From Candidatus Woesearchaeota archaeon (lineage in GTDB: Archaea > Nanobdellota > Nanobdellia > Woesearchaeales > WJKV01): a stretch of 17,762 nt of DNA. The notes beneath the pieces are model-generated. The model searched no databases. It saw nothing but the letters and a program-made list of their open reading frames with translations, and had not been told where the DNA came from. The translations under genes were made by a program, and so were the position numbers. Positions 1 to 7,918 of the stretch are shown in pieces (position 1 is the first letter of the stretch; each line of letters starts with the position of its first letter). Location: the NCBI GenBank assembly GCA_019323495.1, contig JAHWHE010000038.1:1-17762 (forward strand), given 5' to 3'.

Positions 1-536
1 TGGAAGGAAAAGACAAAATACACATTAGGACAAAGAAAGGCACTGATCTTGTGCTTTCCATGAAAAACAGGAGCTTTGAACAGGACAATGGCATATATGT
101 TGATGAAGGCAGCTGCGGAAATCTTCCCGCGGGTGAATTGTGCGGAGCGCCTGTCGAAGACAGCGCTAACGGGACTTTAGTGGTTGACGGGAGCATGGCG
201 CCGTTCGGAAAAGTTAAGGAGCTGAGACTTGAATTCAAGGACGGCAAAGTCATTTCGATTGAAGGAGATCATGCAGAAGAATTGAAAAAGTTGTTGAAAA
301 CAGACAATGACAAAACAATCGCAGAGCTTGGGATTGGAACCAATATGAATGCAAAATTAACAGGCAATGTACTTGAAGATGAGAAGATACTGGGCACGAT
401 ACACATCGCCATAGGAGACAATACAAGCTATCCTGGCGGAAAGAACAAGGCAAATATACATTTTGACGGGGTCGTCCTTAAACCCACTCTGCTCGCAGAC
501 GGGATGTGCCTGATAAAGGACGGCAAATGGCTGTAA
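1..536 (+). CDS. M29-family metal-dependent aminopeptidase (leucyl aminopeptidase T / AmpS type), C-terminal part
   Basis: Partial gene, open at the left edge of the window. The reading frame begins at base 3 and gives the last 177 residues before a TAA stop. Family M29 enzymes remove N-terminal amino acids from peptides in the cytosol using two metal ions. The expected metal-site motifs are all present in order: NLPAGE (Glu), AELGIGTN (Glu), GTIHIA (His), the nearby Tyr of SYPGG, and HFD (His and Asp). The flanking GTLVVDGS and FDGVV segments are also typical. The spacing is normal and the protein ends shortly after the HFD motif, as the family does, so the visible part looks intact. The N-terminal domain lies outside the window. 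It is followed by a 79-base gap containing the aspS promoter. The family assignment is firm; substrate preference cannot be read. Confidence 0.93.
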   Translation, partial: EGKDKIHIRTKKGTDLVLSMKNRSFEQDNGIYVDEGSCGNLPAGELCGAPVEDSANGTLVVDGSMAPFGKVKELRLEFKDGKVISIEGDHAEELKKLLKTDNDKTIAELGIGTNMNAKLTGNVLEDEKILGTIHIAIGDNTSYPGGKNKANIHFDGVVLKPTLLADGMCLIKDGKWL

Positions 537-582
537 AAACAGGCATTCTTACAGGACAAACCATTGAAAATAAAGCGAATGT

Positions 583-590
583 TTTATATA
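583..590 (+). promoter_or_regulatory. TATA box of aspS
   Basis: TTTATATA is centred about 29 bp upstream of the ATG at 616. In archaea transcription starts about 25-30 bp downstream of the TATA centre, so the message would be leaderless. This supports the 616 start over an in-frame codon at 595 that lies almost on top of the TATA box. Confidence 0.65.
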
Positions 591-615
591 ATAAATGCTG
601 ATTTTTCTTGTAACT

Positions 616-2478
616 ATGAAAAGAACTCATACATGCGGAGAGCTGACAAAGAAGGACGTTGGAAAAGAAGTAGCCCTGCAAGGCTGGGTCCATAAAAGAA
701 GGGATCACGGCGGAATCATTTTCATAGATTTAAGGGACAGATATGGGCTTACGCAAATCGTCTTTGATCCTACGCATGACAAAAACTCACACGATGCAGC
801 AGACAAAGCAAGAAGGGAGTTTGTTATTGAAATAGAAGGAAAAGTCAGGCCGAGACCTGATGATATGATTAATCCTAAATTATTCACAGGAGAGATTGAA
901 GTTATCTGCGATAGTTTCAAAATACTGTGCAAAGCAGAAACGCCTCCTATAGAAATAGATGACATGAAAGTTTCATCTGAAGACATGAGATTAAAATATC
1001 GTTATCTTGATTTAAGAAGACCGCAGATGCAGAAACATCTCTTGATAAGACACAAAGCTGCGCAAGCTGCACGAAAATTCTTGTCTGATAAAGGTTTCAT
1101 TGAGATTACAACTCCTTTGCTGGTGAAAAGCACTCCAGAAGGTGCGCGAGACTACATAGTACCCAGCAGAGTAAATCCTGGAAACTTCTATGCATTGCCA
1201 CAGAGCCCGCAATTGTACAAGCAAATATTGATGGCGAGCGGGTTCGACAGATATTTCCAATTGCCGATCTGTTTGAGAGACGAAGATTTGAGAGCAGACA
1301 GGCAGCCAGAACACATGCAGATCGATCTTGAAATGAGTTTTGTAGAAGTTGAGGACCTGTTCGAAGTAATAGAGGGTGTAATGAAAGCGATATTCAAAGA
1401 AGCTATTGGAGTTAATATCAAAACTCCTTTCCAGAGAATTTCTTATTCAGACGCCATGGATAAATATGGAACAGATAAACCTGATTTGAGGTTCGGGATG
1501 GAATTGATAGACATCACTTCGATTGTAAAAGAAGGAGAATTCGAGGTTTTCAATAAAGTTATTGCTGATGGCGGACAAGTGAAATGCATTTGCGCAGAAG
1601 GCTATGCAGAACTTTCCAGAAAGAAGCTTGAAGGAGAATACAGCGATTTTGTCTTGAAGCACGGCGCAAAGGCGCTTGCCTGGCTCAAGATGCAAGACGG
1701 AAAGCTAGAGGGATCGATTGCTAAATTCTATTCAAATGAGTTGCTGAGCAAGATAGTCATGAAAACTGGCTGCAAAGAGGGGGATTTATTGTTTATTGTC
1801 GGCGACAAGCCAAAGAATGTAGCAGAAGCATTGGGCCATTTGAGAGCCAAGATCGCAGAAGAAAAAGAACTCTTGAAAAAAGACGATTTCAAATTCTGCT
1901 TTGTCACAGAGTTCCCGTTGTTCGAATGGGACAAAGAACTGGAGAAATGGACGCCGATGCACCACATGTTCTGCATGCCAAAAGAAGAATGGGTGGACTG
2001 TCTTGAGGATGATCCTGGAAAAGTGATTTGCACACAATACGATCTGGTGCTGAACGGCATAGAGCTTGCAAGCGGAAGCAAAAGAATTAATGATCCTGAA
2101 CTCCAGGAGAGGGTAATGAAGATTATCGGAATGACAAAAGAAGAAGCGCAAATGAAATTTGGATTTCTTTTGGAAGCTTTCAAATACGGCGCGCCTCCAC
2201 ACGGCGGTGTCGGGCTTGGTTTTGACCGAATTGTGGCATTAATGCTTGGATTCAATGACATAAGAGAAATCATTGCATTTCCAAAGAACAAAACTGCACA
2301 GTGTCCTATGGACGGAAGCCCAAGCGCCATTGATGAGGTGACAATGAAGGACTGCCATATCAAGCTCGATCTTAAAGGAAAACCAAAAGAAACAAGAGAT
2401 GAATTAGAACTAGCAGCAGAAGACCCAGAAGGGCCTACAGAAGATCTTGTTGACGAAGAAAAGGGCTTTACTGAGTAA
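616..2478 (+). CDS. aspS: Aspartyl-tRNA synthetase, bacterial type with GAD domain
   Basis: Class II synthetase that attaches aspartate to tRNA in the cytosol; 620 residues from the ATG at 616. The N-terminal OB-fold (about 1-105) binds the anticodon. The catalytic domain carries TPEGARDY, the ALPQSPQLYKQ segment, motif 2 RDEDLRADRQPE (about 221) and motif 3 GLGFDR (about 532). A GAD domain is inserted at about 300-420. That insertion and the overall sequence are those of bacterial AspRS, not the shorter archaeal/eukaryotic enzyme of about 430 residues, so horizontal acquisition is likely. Residue 31 is His (RRDHGG), the residue found in non-discriminating bacterial AspRS that also charges tRNA-Asn; the second specificity position, about 83, is Asp rather than the usual Gly or Lys. 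An acidic tail of about 40 residues follows the normal end. It is next to asnS, with gatB nearby. The identity is certain; tRNA specificity is inferred. Confidence 0.97.
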   Translation: MKRTHTCGELTKKDVGKEVALQGWVHKRRDHGGIIFIDLRDRYGLTQIVFDPTHDKNSHDAADKARREFVIEIEGKVRPRPDDMINPKLFTGEIEVICDSFKILCKAETPPIEIDDMKVSSEDMRLKYRYLDLRRPQMQKHLLIRHKAAQAARKFLSDKGFIEITTPLLVKSTPEGARDYIVPSRVNPGNFYALPQSPQLYKQILMASGFDRYFQLPICLRDEDLRADRQPEHMQIDLEMSFVEVEDLFEVIEGVMKAIFKEAIGVNIKTPFQRISYSDAMDKYGTDKPDLRFGMELIDITSIVKEGEFEVFNKVIADGGQVKCICAEGYAELSRKKLEGEYSDFVLKHGAKALAWLKMQDGKLEGSIAKFYSNELLSKIVMKTGCKEGDLLFIVGDKPKNVAEALGHLRAKIAEEKELLKKDDFKFCFVTEFPLFEWDKELEKWTPMHHMFCMPKEEWVDCLEDDPGKVICTQYDLVLNGIELASGSKRINDPELQERVMKIIGMTKEEAQMKFGFLLEAFKYGAPPHGGVGLGFDRIVALMLGFNDIREIIAFPKNKTAQCPMDGSPSAIDEVTMKDCHIKLDLKGKPKETRDELELAAEDPEGPTEDLVDEEKGFTE

Positions 2479-2480
2479 GC

Positions 2481-2488
2481 TTTAAAAA
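2481..2488 (+). promoter_or_regulatory. TATA-like box of asnS
   Basis: TTTAAAAA is centred about 27 bp upstream of the asnS ATG at 2512, directly after the aspS stop. It predicts a leaderless message separate from aspS. Confidence 0.5.
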
Positions 2489-2511
2489 CAATTAGAGGAT
2501 TTCTATATAAC

Positions 2512-3807
2512 ATGGGATTCGTATCTATACAAGAAGCAATGGCTAAGGGAAGCGGAGAAGTCTCTGTAAGGGGATGGGTATACAGAGAAAGGGGAAGCAA
2601 TAAAATAAAATTCATAGTTCTGAGGGATGAAACAAATATCATTCAATGCGTCATAGAAAAAGCAAAAGTCGGCGAAGAAAAATTTGCAGATGCAGACAAG
2701 CTGCAGATCGAAGCAAGCTTGGAAATCCGCGGACAGATAAAAGAAGATAAAAGGGCGCCTTCTGGTTATGAAATTAATGTTGATGACTTTAACGTGGTTG
2801 GATGGTGCGATACTTTCCCTATCACAAAAGACCAGAGCCCTGAGTTCCTGCTTGACAACAGGCATCTATGGATAAGAAGCAGGAAAATGGTGGCAATCAT
2901 GAAAGTGCGTTCAACCGTAGTAGGTGCTATTCATAAATTCTTCAGGGAAAGAGGATTCACAGAGTTCGACCCTCCTATTTTCCAGCCAACACAGAGCGAA
3001 GGAGGAGCGACATTGTTCAAGGTTGATTATTTCGGCGACACCACATTCCTTTCACAGACCTGGCAATTGTATGCAGAAGCAGCAATCTTCGCGCTTGGAA
3101 AGGTCTATGATGTGAGCCCAACATTCAGGGCTGAAAAATCAAAGACGTCCAGGCATCTGACAGAATTCTGGATGGCAGAGATGGAAGCTGCGTGGATGGA
3201 CCTAAAAGAAGTTACAGAAGTTGCAAAGGACGAGATTAGGTTCATTATCAAAGAAGTATTAGAGAATAATCAAGAAGAATTGAAATTGCTTGGCAGGGAT
3301 ATTAATCTATTGCAGCATTATGCAGAATCAGAATACCCAACAATAAAGTATGCAGAAGTATTAAAACTGCTCAAAGAAAAATACAATATGGATGTTGAAT
3401 GGGGAAAGGACTTGAGGACAATAGAAGAAGCAAAGATTGCAGATCATTTCAAGGTTCCTGTTGTTGTCACGCATTATCCTGTCGAGGCAATGGCATTCTA
3501 CAAGCCAGAAGACCCTGATGATCCTGGAACAGCCCTTTGCTTTGACATGATTGCCCCTGAAGGCTACTGCGAAATTGTTGGAGGCTCCCAAAGAAGCACA
3601 GATGTAGAAGACATGGTCAAAAGATTGAAAGCAATGGGAGAAGACCCCAAAAATTATGAATGGTATTTTGATTTAAGAAAATATGGAAGCGTTCCTCACA
3701 GCGGTTATGGTGTTGGTGTAGAACGCCTGGTTTCATGGATGTGCGGACTGGACAATATCAAGGATGCGATAGGTTTCCCAAGAACCATGCTGAGAAAAGC
3801 TCCATAA
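2512..3807 (+). CDS. asnS: Asparaginyl-tRNA synthetase, archaeal type
   Basis: Class II synthetase that charges tRNA-Asn directly with asparagine; 431 residues, the usual length for archaeal AsnRS. The N-terminal OB-fold (about 1-110) is followed by the catalytic domain with the segment EGGATLFKVDYF, LSQTWQLYAEAAIF, motif 2 SPTFRAEKS (about 202-210), HLTEFWMAEMEAAWMD, and motif 3 SGYGVGVERLVSW (about 397-409). The region APEGYCEIVGGSQR is typical of AsnRS and separates it from AspRS. It closely resembles the Pyrococcus AsnRS as I remember that sequence. It starts 33 bp after aspS and has its own TATA-like box. Its presence means Asn-tRNA does not depend on transamidation, which bears on the role of gatB at 4505. 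I am very sure of the identity. Confidence 0.97.
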   Translation: MGFVSIQEAMAKGSGEVSVRGWVYRERGSNKIKFIVLRDETNIIQCVIEKAKVGEEKFADADKLQIEASLEIRGQIKEDKRAPSGYEINVDDFNVVGWCDTFPITKDQSPEFLLDNRHLWIRSRKMVAIMKVRSTVVGAIHKFFRERGFTEFDPPIFQPTQSEGGATLFKVDYFGDTTFLSQTWQLYAEAAIFALGKVYDVSPTFRAEKSKTSRHLTEFWMAEMEAAWMDLKEVTEVAKDEIRFIIKEVLENNQEELKLLGRDINLLQHYAESEYPTIKYAEVLKLLKEKYNMDVEWGKDLRTIEEAKIADHFKVPVVVTHYPVEAMAFYKPEDPDDPGTALCFDMIAPEGYCEIVGGSQRSTDVEDMVKRLKAMGEDPKNYEWYFDLRKYGSVPHSGYGVGVERLVSWMCGLDNIKDAIGFPRTMLRKAP

Positions 3808-3829
3808 GAACAGAATAAACAGATAAAAA

Positions 3830-3838
3830 TAAATATAA
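3830..3838 (+). promoter_or_regulatory. TATA box of the lipid kinase gene
   Basis: TAAATATAA is centred about 26 bp upstream of the ATG at 3860, predicting a leaderless message. Confidence 0.55.
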
Positions 3839-3859
3839 CTAAACACAAAATACATATCT

Positions 3860-4465
3860 ATGAAAAAAAAGAGGTTAACAGTTGACTATGTATTAGAGTT
3901 CAGGCGGGCAGTTGCCCACATGATTCTTGGTGTTTTCATCGTACTGTTTGTTCTGAACACGAGCGTATTGTTCACAACATACTGCTTGCTCGCAGCTATT
4001 CTACTTGGATTTATTTTAAGTGCCTTTTTAAGAAAAAACAAGATCCCGGGTATGTATTTCTTACTTCTTAAATTTGAACGGAAAAAGAATCTGAGGCTGC
4101 TTCCTGGAAAAGGCGCAATCTTTTTCTTTATAGGGAGCCTGATTGCATTGCTACTGTTTCCTCAAAATGTTGCGCTGGCAAGCATCATGATTCTTGCAAT
4201 TGGAGACGGATTCACAAACATCTTCGGACCTTTGGGAAAGATGAGGAATGTTTTCCACGACAAAAAGAAACTAGAAGGCACTATAATAGGCTTTTTTGGC
4301 GCGGCATTTGCTGCAGGATTGTTTGTGCGGCCATGGATTGCATTGCTGGGTGCATTGTGCGCGATGCTCGCAGAACTGATCAATCTGGAGGAATTCCATA
4401 TAGATGACAACATTCTTATGCCAATTGTAGCAGGAATTATAATGACTTTACTGAGCGGATTCTGA
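3860..4465 (+). CDS. SEC59/Dgk1-family CTP-dependent polyprenol or diacylglycerol kinase-like membrane protein
   Basis: Integral membrane protein of 201 residues with about six hydrophobic segments (roughly 20-36, 39-56, 86-102, 103-118, 141-170, 185-201). Family landmarks are visible: RRAVAH near residue 15, LLPGKG (80-84), IGSL followed by LLFP, AIGDG (113-117), EGTIIG (139-144) and IDDN (181-184). These match the SEC59 dolichol kinase, Dgk1 and VTE5 phytol kinase superfamily, which transfers phosphate from CTP to a lipid alcohol. In an archaeon the likely substrate is dolichol (for glycan carriers) or a geranylgeraniol-type alcohol, but the sequence does not decide this. A cytidylyltransferase role is an alternative because the superfamilies are often co-annotated. 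It sits between asnS and gatB with its own promoter, so the context gives no pathway clue. Confidence 0.8.
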   Translation: MKKKRLTVDYVLEFRRAVAHMILGVFIVLFVLNTSVLFTTYCLLAAILLGFILSAFLRKNKIPGMYFLLLKFERKKNLRLLPGKGAIFFFIGSLIALLLFPQNVALASIMILAIGDGFTNIFGPLGKMRNVFHDKKKLEGTIIGFFGAAFAAGLFVRPWIALLGALCAMLAELINLEEFHIDDNILMPIVAGIIMTLLSGF

Positions 4466-4474
4466 TTAGAAATA

Positions 4475-4482
4475 TATATAAA
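4475..4482 (+). promoter_or_regulatory. TATA box of gatB
   Basis: TATATAAA, within an alternating AT stretch at 4472-4482, is centred about 27 bp upstream of the gatB ATG at 4505. It predicts a leaderless message. Confidence 0.65.
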
Positions 4483-4504
4483 CTAAATATAATTCTTTAG
4501 CGTT

Positions 4505-5878
4505 ATGGTAAACGCAAAAATCGGGCTCGAGATACATGGCTATCTGATGATGAATGAGACTAAAAAGAAGTTGTTCTGCAATTGCGACATCTCTACTTCT
4601 GAAACAACACCCAACACAAACATCTGCCCTATTTGCACTGGCCAGCCAGGAAACAAACCAATGATGCCAAACGAAGAAGCAGTAAGAAAGATTGTTGCCT
4701 GCGCACTGATGCTCGGATGCAAAGTAAATTATGACCTGCTTTTCCAAAGAAAGCACTACAACTATCCTGATCTTCCGAACGGTTATCAAAAAACAATGTC
4801 CGGCGCGTACGGTGTGCCTGTCGGCCAGAACGGAGAGTTTTCCGGAATAAGAATTAATGAAGTGCATCTAGAGGAAGACCCTGCACGTTATGATCCAATC
4901 ACTGGAAAAGTCGATTACAACAGGTGCGGCTTTCCGTTGATAGAGATTGTCACTGAACCTGATTTCACCAGCACAGAGCAAGTCAGCGATTGGATAAAGA
5001 ACTTGCTTACTGCCCTTGGTTATGTAAATGCGATCGACAAAGAAGCAGGGATAAAATCTGATGTTAATGTAAGCATCAGTCCAAAATTCTTGAGAGCAGA
5101 GATAAAGAACGTCAATAGCATCAAAAGTATAGTGCGGGCAATAGAGTACGAGATTGAACGGCAGCAGGAAGAGCCTGTTGAAAAGATGGAGACAAGGGCG
5201 TGGGTGGATGACAAAAGCGTTACGAAATTAATGAGGATAAAAGAAACTGTCAGCGAGTACATGTTCATTCCAGAGCCTGACCTGCCTGTTGTGCAGATCG
5301 ATGATGAATTTATAAAAGAAATCGAGGACGGGCTGCCTGAAAGGCCCCAAGTCAAAATAAAGAAATTCATAGAGCTCGGCATTCCAGAAGTTGATGCAAA
5401 GATAATTGCGAGCGAAGTCGAGCTTGCACATCTGTTCGAGAAGGTTGTGAAAGAAATAGATCCTGTGCTTGCTGCGAACTGGCTTAGGAGAGAACTGAAG
5501 AGGGTCTTGCATTATAATGAGAAAACATTGGCAGAAATCAAGCTTGACGAGAAATATCTGATTGAATTATTGAAGCTGGTTGAAGAGAAAAAGATAACAG
5601 ACACGACAGCGCAAAGATTGCTCGAGAAATTGATAAGGGAGCCGTTCAGCCCAAACCAATACGTCAAGGAGCAGAAACTAGAAGCAGTTAGCGGGGAAAA
5701 AGAGCTGAAGCAGTTTTGCGAAGACGCCATAAAAGAAAATTCAAAAGCAGCAGAGGACTTCAAAAAAGGAGAAGAAAAGGCATTGAATTTCTTGTGCGGA
5801 TTTGTCATGAGAAAAACAAAAGGAAAAGCAGATCCTGCAAAAGTTAAGAAGCTGATGCTTGAATTGCTTGAAAAATAA
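4505..5878 (+). CDS. gatB: Asp/Glu-tRNA amidotransferase subunit B
   Basis: Subunit B of GatCAB, which activates the misacylated Asp-tRNA(Asn) or Glu-tRNA(Gln) by phosphorylation and converts it to Asn- or Gln-tRNA with ammonia supplied by GatA; 457 residues. The start is typical: GLEIHGYL, then the zinc-site cysteines C25, C27, C41 and C44 (CNC and CPIC), TGQPGNKP, HYNYPDLPNGYQ, and the block HLEEDPAR with RCGFPLIEIVTEPD. A C-terminal tail domain (about 310-457) of YqeY type, which binds tRNA, is present and complete. gatA and gatC are not in the window. With asnS only 0.7 kb away, the enzyme may chiefly serve tRNA-Gln, or Asn-tRNA formation may be redundant. It ends 15 bp from the convergent mre11. 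Confidence 0.96.
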   Translation: MVNAKIGLEIHGYLMMNETKKKLFCNCDISTSETTPNTNICPICTGQPGNKPMMPNEEAVRKIVACALMLGCKVNYDLLFQRKHYNYPDLPNGYQKTMSGAYGVPVGQNGEFSGIRINEVHLEEDPARYDPITGKVDYNRCGFPLIEIVTEPDFTSTEQVSDWIKNLLTALGYVNAIDKEAGIKSDVNVSISPKFLRAEIKNVNSIKSIVRAIEYEIERQQEEPVEKMETRAWVDDKSVTKLMRIKETVSEYMFIPEPDLPVVQIDDEFIKEIEDGLPERPQVKIKKFIELGIPEVDAKIIASEVELAHLFEKVVKEIDPVLAANWLRRELKRVLHYNEKTLAEIKLDEKYLIELLKLVEEKKITDTTAQRLLEKLIREPFSPNQYVKEQKLEAVSGEKELKQFCEDAIKENSKAAEDFKKGEEKALNFLCGFVMRKTKGKADPAKVKKLMLELLEK

Positions 5879-5893
5879 AAACAAAACACTAAA

Positions 5894-7093
5894 TCATTCA
5901 AGCCGCAGAAGAGAATCAAGCTCAGTCTTCAGTCTTGTTTCAAAGTCTCTTGTTATCTCTCCGTCTAATTTTTCTTTGTTTAATGCTGTCATCAACTGCG
6001 ATATCAGCTGCTGCTCGTCTGCATCAATCTTGACTTGGCCTATGTTTTCCAGGACAATGCTGTTCTCAAGCTCTTCAAGATTAGATACTGCAACCTTTAT
6101 CTCTTCGAACTCTATGCTCTTCAATTTACCTGTGTTTTTCATGACAAACAGAGCATTTTTCTCATAAAACTTTGTAAAAACTTCCTTAAAGCTAATGTCG
6201 CTCGGCTTTCCTTGCTTTAATGTGCCTTCCAGACGGATCATCACTATCGTGTTCGTGAAGTCAAGAACATTTATCTGGCTGAGCATCTCTTCTTCTATCT
6301 GCTCAGGCGTCTTGAATTCGCAGTCTATCTTTATATTGTAGATTTTTGCTACTTCTATCTGCTTGAATCTCAGTTTTCCATTGTCATAGATGTAAAAACC
6401 GCCCATGCCCTGTTCTAGTTCTTTAAAATTATTAGGGAACACTGGACCGGGATATATAATCGGGCCATATTCTTCAACCAGGTTCTCTGATCTTATATGA
6501 ACGTGGCCAGAAGCGTAGTAATTGAACCTTTTCGGCAGCAAAGACAACGGAGCACTGTCCATTTTTTCAAGGGACTTGTCTTTCAATTCTGTCAGCGCAG
6601 TGTGGAACATGAAAATCTTGAAACCTTCTTCTTTTTCCAGGCTTTCCCTGTCCAGCGCTTCAAAATATGAGCGTTCAAGCATGCCTTTCTTGCCTATCAT
6701 ACCAGTAATCTTCGCACCTGTTTTTTTGTCTGTGACGAATTTTAATCTTAACTTGTCGCCCGCATCCTCGCCTTTGGCAACATTAATGCATAAGCCTGCT
6801 TTTTCAAGAACATCTATCATGGTCTTTCCGCTAGGCGAAAAATCGTGGCTTCCGGGAATGATGTAAACAGGCATGTTTAAGTCCTTTAATTGCTTGAAGC
6901 AGACAACAACTTCCCTCAATGCATCTACAGAAGGCAGAGCAGTATTGAACAAGTCTCCTGCAATCAGAATGAAATCGACTTTTTCCTTGATGCATTCGTC
7001 AACCGCGCCAATAAAAGCCCTTCTATTCAGCTGTTTGATCTTCTCTTCTCTCCATGCCCCCAGATGGCAGTCTGCCATGTGCGCGAATTTCAT
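5894..7093 (-). CDS. mre11: Mre11-like DNA repair exonuclease
   Basis: Calcineurin-like phosphoesterase of 399 residues that, with Rad50, processes DNA double-strand ends. Phosphoesterase motifs in order: DCHLG (D8, H10), GDLF (D47), GSHDF (S82, H83), FHTAL (H164) and GHVH (H197, H199). The usual metal-binding Asn of GNHD is Ser here; the SPSGKTMI stretch after it marks a distinct archaeal subgroup in my judgement. The remaining 150 residues form the capping and C-terminal region, ending in a helical segment that could contact a Rad50 coiled coil. I chose the ATG at 7093 because it fits the family start and lies about 27 bp from a TATA box; a longer in-frame start at 7126 overlaps that box. 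No Rad50 gene is adjacent. An alternative name would be SbcD-like exonuclease. Confidence 0.9.
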   Translation of the reverse strand: MKFAHMADCHLGAWREEKIKQLNRRAFIGAVDECIKEKVDFILIAGDLFNTALPSVDALREVVVCFKQLKDLNMPVYIIPGSHDFSPSGKTMIDVLEKAGLCINVAKGEDAGDKLRLKFVTDKKTGAKITGMIGKKGMLERSYFEALDRESLEKEEGFKIFMFHTALTELKDKSLEKMDSAPLSLLPKRFNYYASGHVHIRSENLVEEYGPIIYPGPVFPNNFKELEQGMGGFYIYDNGKLRFKQIEVAKIYNIKIDCEFKTPEQIEEEMLSQINVLDFTNTIVMIRLEGTLKQGKPSDISFKEVFTKFYEKNALFVMKNTGKLKSIEFEEIKVAVSNLEELENSIVLENIGQVKIDADEQQLISQLMTALNKEKLDGEITRDFETRLKTELDSLLRLE

Positions 7094-7115
7094 GTGCTTG
7101 AATATTATAGTCGAA

Positions 7116-7123
7116 TATTTAAA
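7116..7123 (-). promoter_or_regulatory. TATA box of mre11
   Basis: TTTAAATA on the - strand is centred about 27 bp upstream of the ATG at 7093. It supports the shorter start and a leaderless message. It faces the divergent promoter at 7139. Confidence 0.6.
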
Positions 7124-7138
7124 CATAACTGGGTAAGC

Positions 7139-7147
7139 TTTTTAAAT
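7139..7147 (+). promoter_or_regulatory. TATA box of the HAD-fold gene
   Basis: TTTTTAAAT, preceded by a purine-rich element (GTAAGC), is centred about 26 bp upstream of the ATG at 7169. It supports that start over any upstream in-frame codon, which would run into the mre11 coding region. Confidence 0.6.
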
Positions 7148-7168
7148 GAGCAGAAAGATAAAAAATTT

Positions 7169-7894
7169 ATGAAAGGCAAACTGATCACTACAGGAATTGA
7201 CGGTATATTCGTAAACAGCAAGACGTATTCTGATGCGCACAAAGAATGGTTCAATTTCTATGCAAAATTATTGAAGATGCCTGAGCTTAGAAAATACGCG
7301 AATCTTCCTCAAGACCAATATTGGCCGGGCGTGAAAAAAGCAATGGCCGCGCTGTACGGAAGAGAATTTGAAAAGGATGATGAACTTCATACTTATACTG
7401 CAAGACACACTTATCAGCAATTAGTTCTTCAATGCGCTGCTAAACTTCATAGACAGAAAACTCTGGTCAAAGCAGTGCATAAAGAATGCATTGATCTGTT
7501 TAGATTTTTAAAAATGAGAGGCCATAATTTTTGGCTGGTCACGACATCTCCTGAGGGGATAGTATCCAGGCTGCTGGAACTTGCCGGCTGTTCTGATCTG
7601 TTTTCGCGCATTGAATCTTGTTCAATTACAGAAAAACCTAGCAGCGAATATGTAATCGGAAGAATGCTTGGCCAATTGCGAGAAAGAAAAAGCAGATTGC
7701 CTGCTGTGCATATTGGAGCAGGACTGGGCGCTGTCAAAGCGTACAACAAGCAGAAGATCCCAGTCGTCCTCACAATGTGGGAGGCAAACTCTGCAAATTA
7801 CAAGGAAATAGAGCAAGCAGAACTTCTTGCGCCTGCAACTGCAAAAGATCCTGAGGAGCTGAGAAGCGCGTTAGAAGTTTTGTTGAAAATCTAA
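7169..7894 (+). CDS. HAD-fold protein with degenerate catalytic motifs
   Basis: Protein of 241 residues with the architecture of a haloacid dehalogenase-type phosphatase: an N-terminal motif I strand, a helical cap (about 18-105), motif II LVTTSPEG (123-130), a motif III lysine (EKPSSE, K156) and a motif IV strand HIGAGLGAVKAY (181-192). The key acids are missing. Motif I, normally DxDGT with the first Asp as nucleophile, reads GIDGI (9-13), so the nucleophile is Gly. Motif IV, normally IGD with a second acid, reads IGAG. Phosphatase activity by the usual mechanism is therefore unlikely, and a binding or regulatory role is more plausible. The reading frame is uninterrupted, so this is a maintained protein, not a decayed gene. 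It is divergent from mre11 and convergent with the gene at 7915. The fold call is fairly sure; the role is unknown. Confidence 0.75.
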   Translation: MKGKLITTGIDGIFVNSKTYSDAHKEWFNFYAKLLKMPELRKYANLPQDQYWPGVKKAMAALYGREFEKDDELHTYTARHTYQQLVLQCAAKLHRQKTLVKAVHKECIDLFRFLKMRGHNFWLVTTSPEGIVSRLLELAGCSDLFSRIESCSITEKPSSEYVIGRMLGQLRERKSRLPAVHIGAGLGAVKAYNKQKIPVVLTMWEANSANYKEIEQAELLAPATAKDPEELRSALEVLLKI

Positions 7895-7901
7895 TTATTA
7901 T

Positions 7902-7918
7902 TTGAAAATAATTTTCAA
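7902..7918. terminator. Possible bidirectional terminator hairpin between convergent genes
   Basis: A perfect 7-bp inverted repeat (TTGAAAA, 3-base loop, TTTTCAA) lies between the stop of the HAD-fold gene and the stop of the - strand gene at 7915, overlapping the latter. It is AT-rich and weak, so termination is only a suggestion. Confidence 0.3.

Noticed and set aside
1728..2642. Open frame of about 300 codons on the - strand opposite aspS and the start of asnS
   Set aside because: It lies antisense to strongly conserved synthetase domains, its product is Ser/Pro-rich with no recognisable motif, and it runs across the asnS promoter. It is a codon-bias shadow.
7094..7126. Upstream start for mre11 at 7126
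   Set aside because: The extra residues have no family counterpart and the codon overlaps the TATA box at 7116-7123.
6890..7168. Long in-frame upstream extension of the HAD-fold gene
   Set aside because: It would overlap mre11 antisense and lie upstream of the TATA box at 7139. The family start is at 7169.
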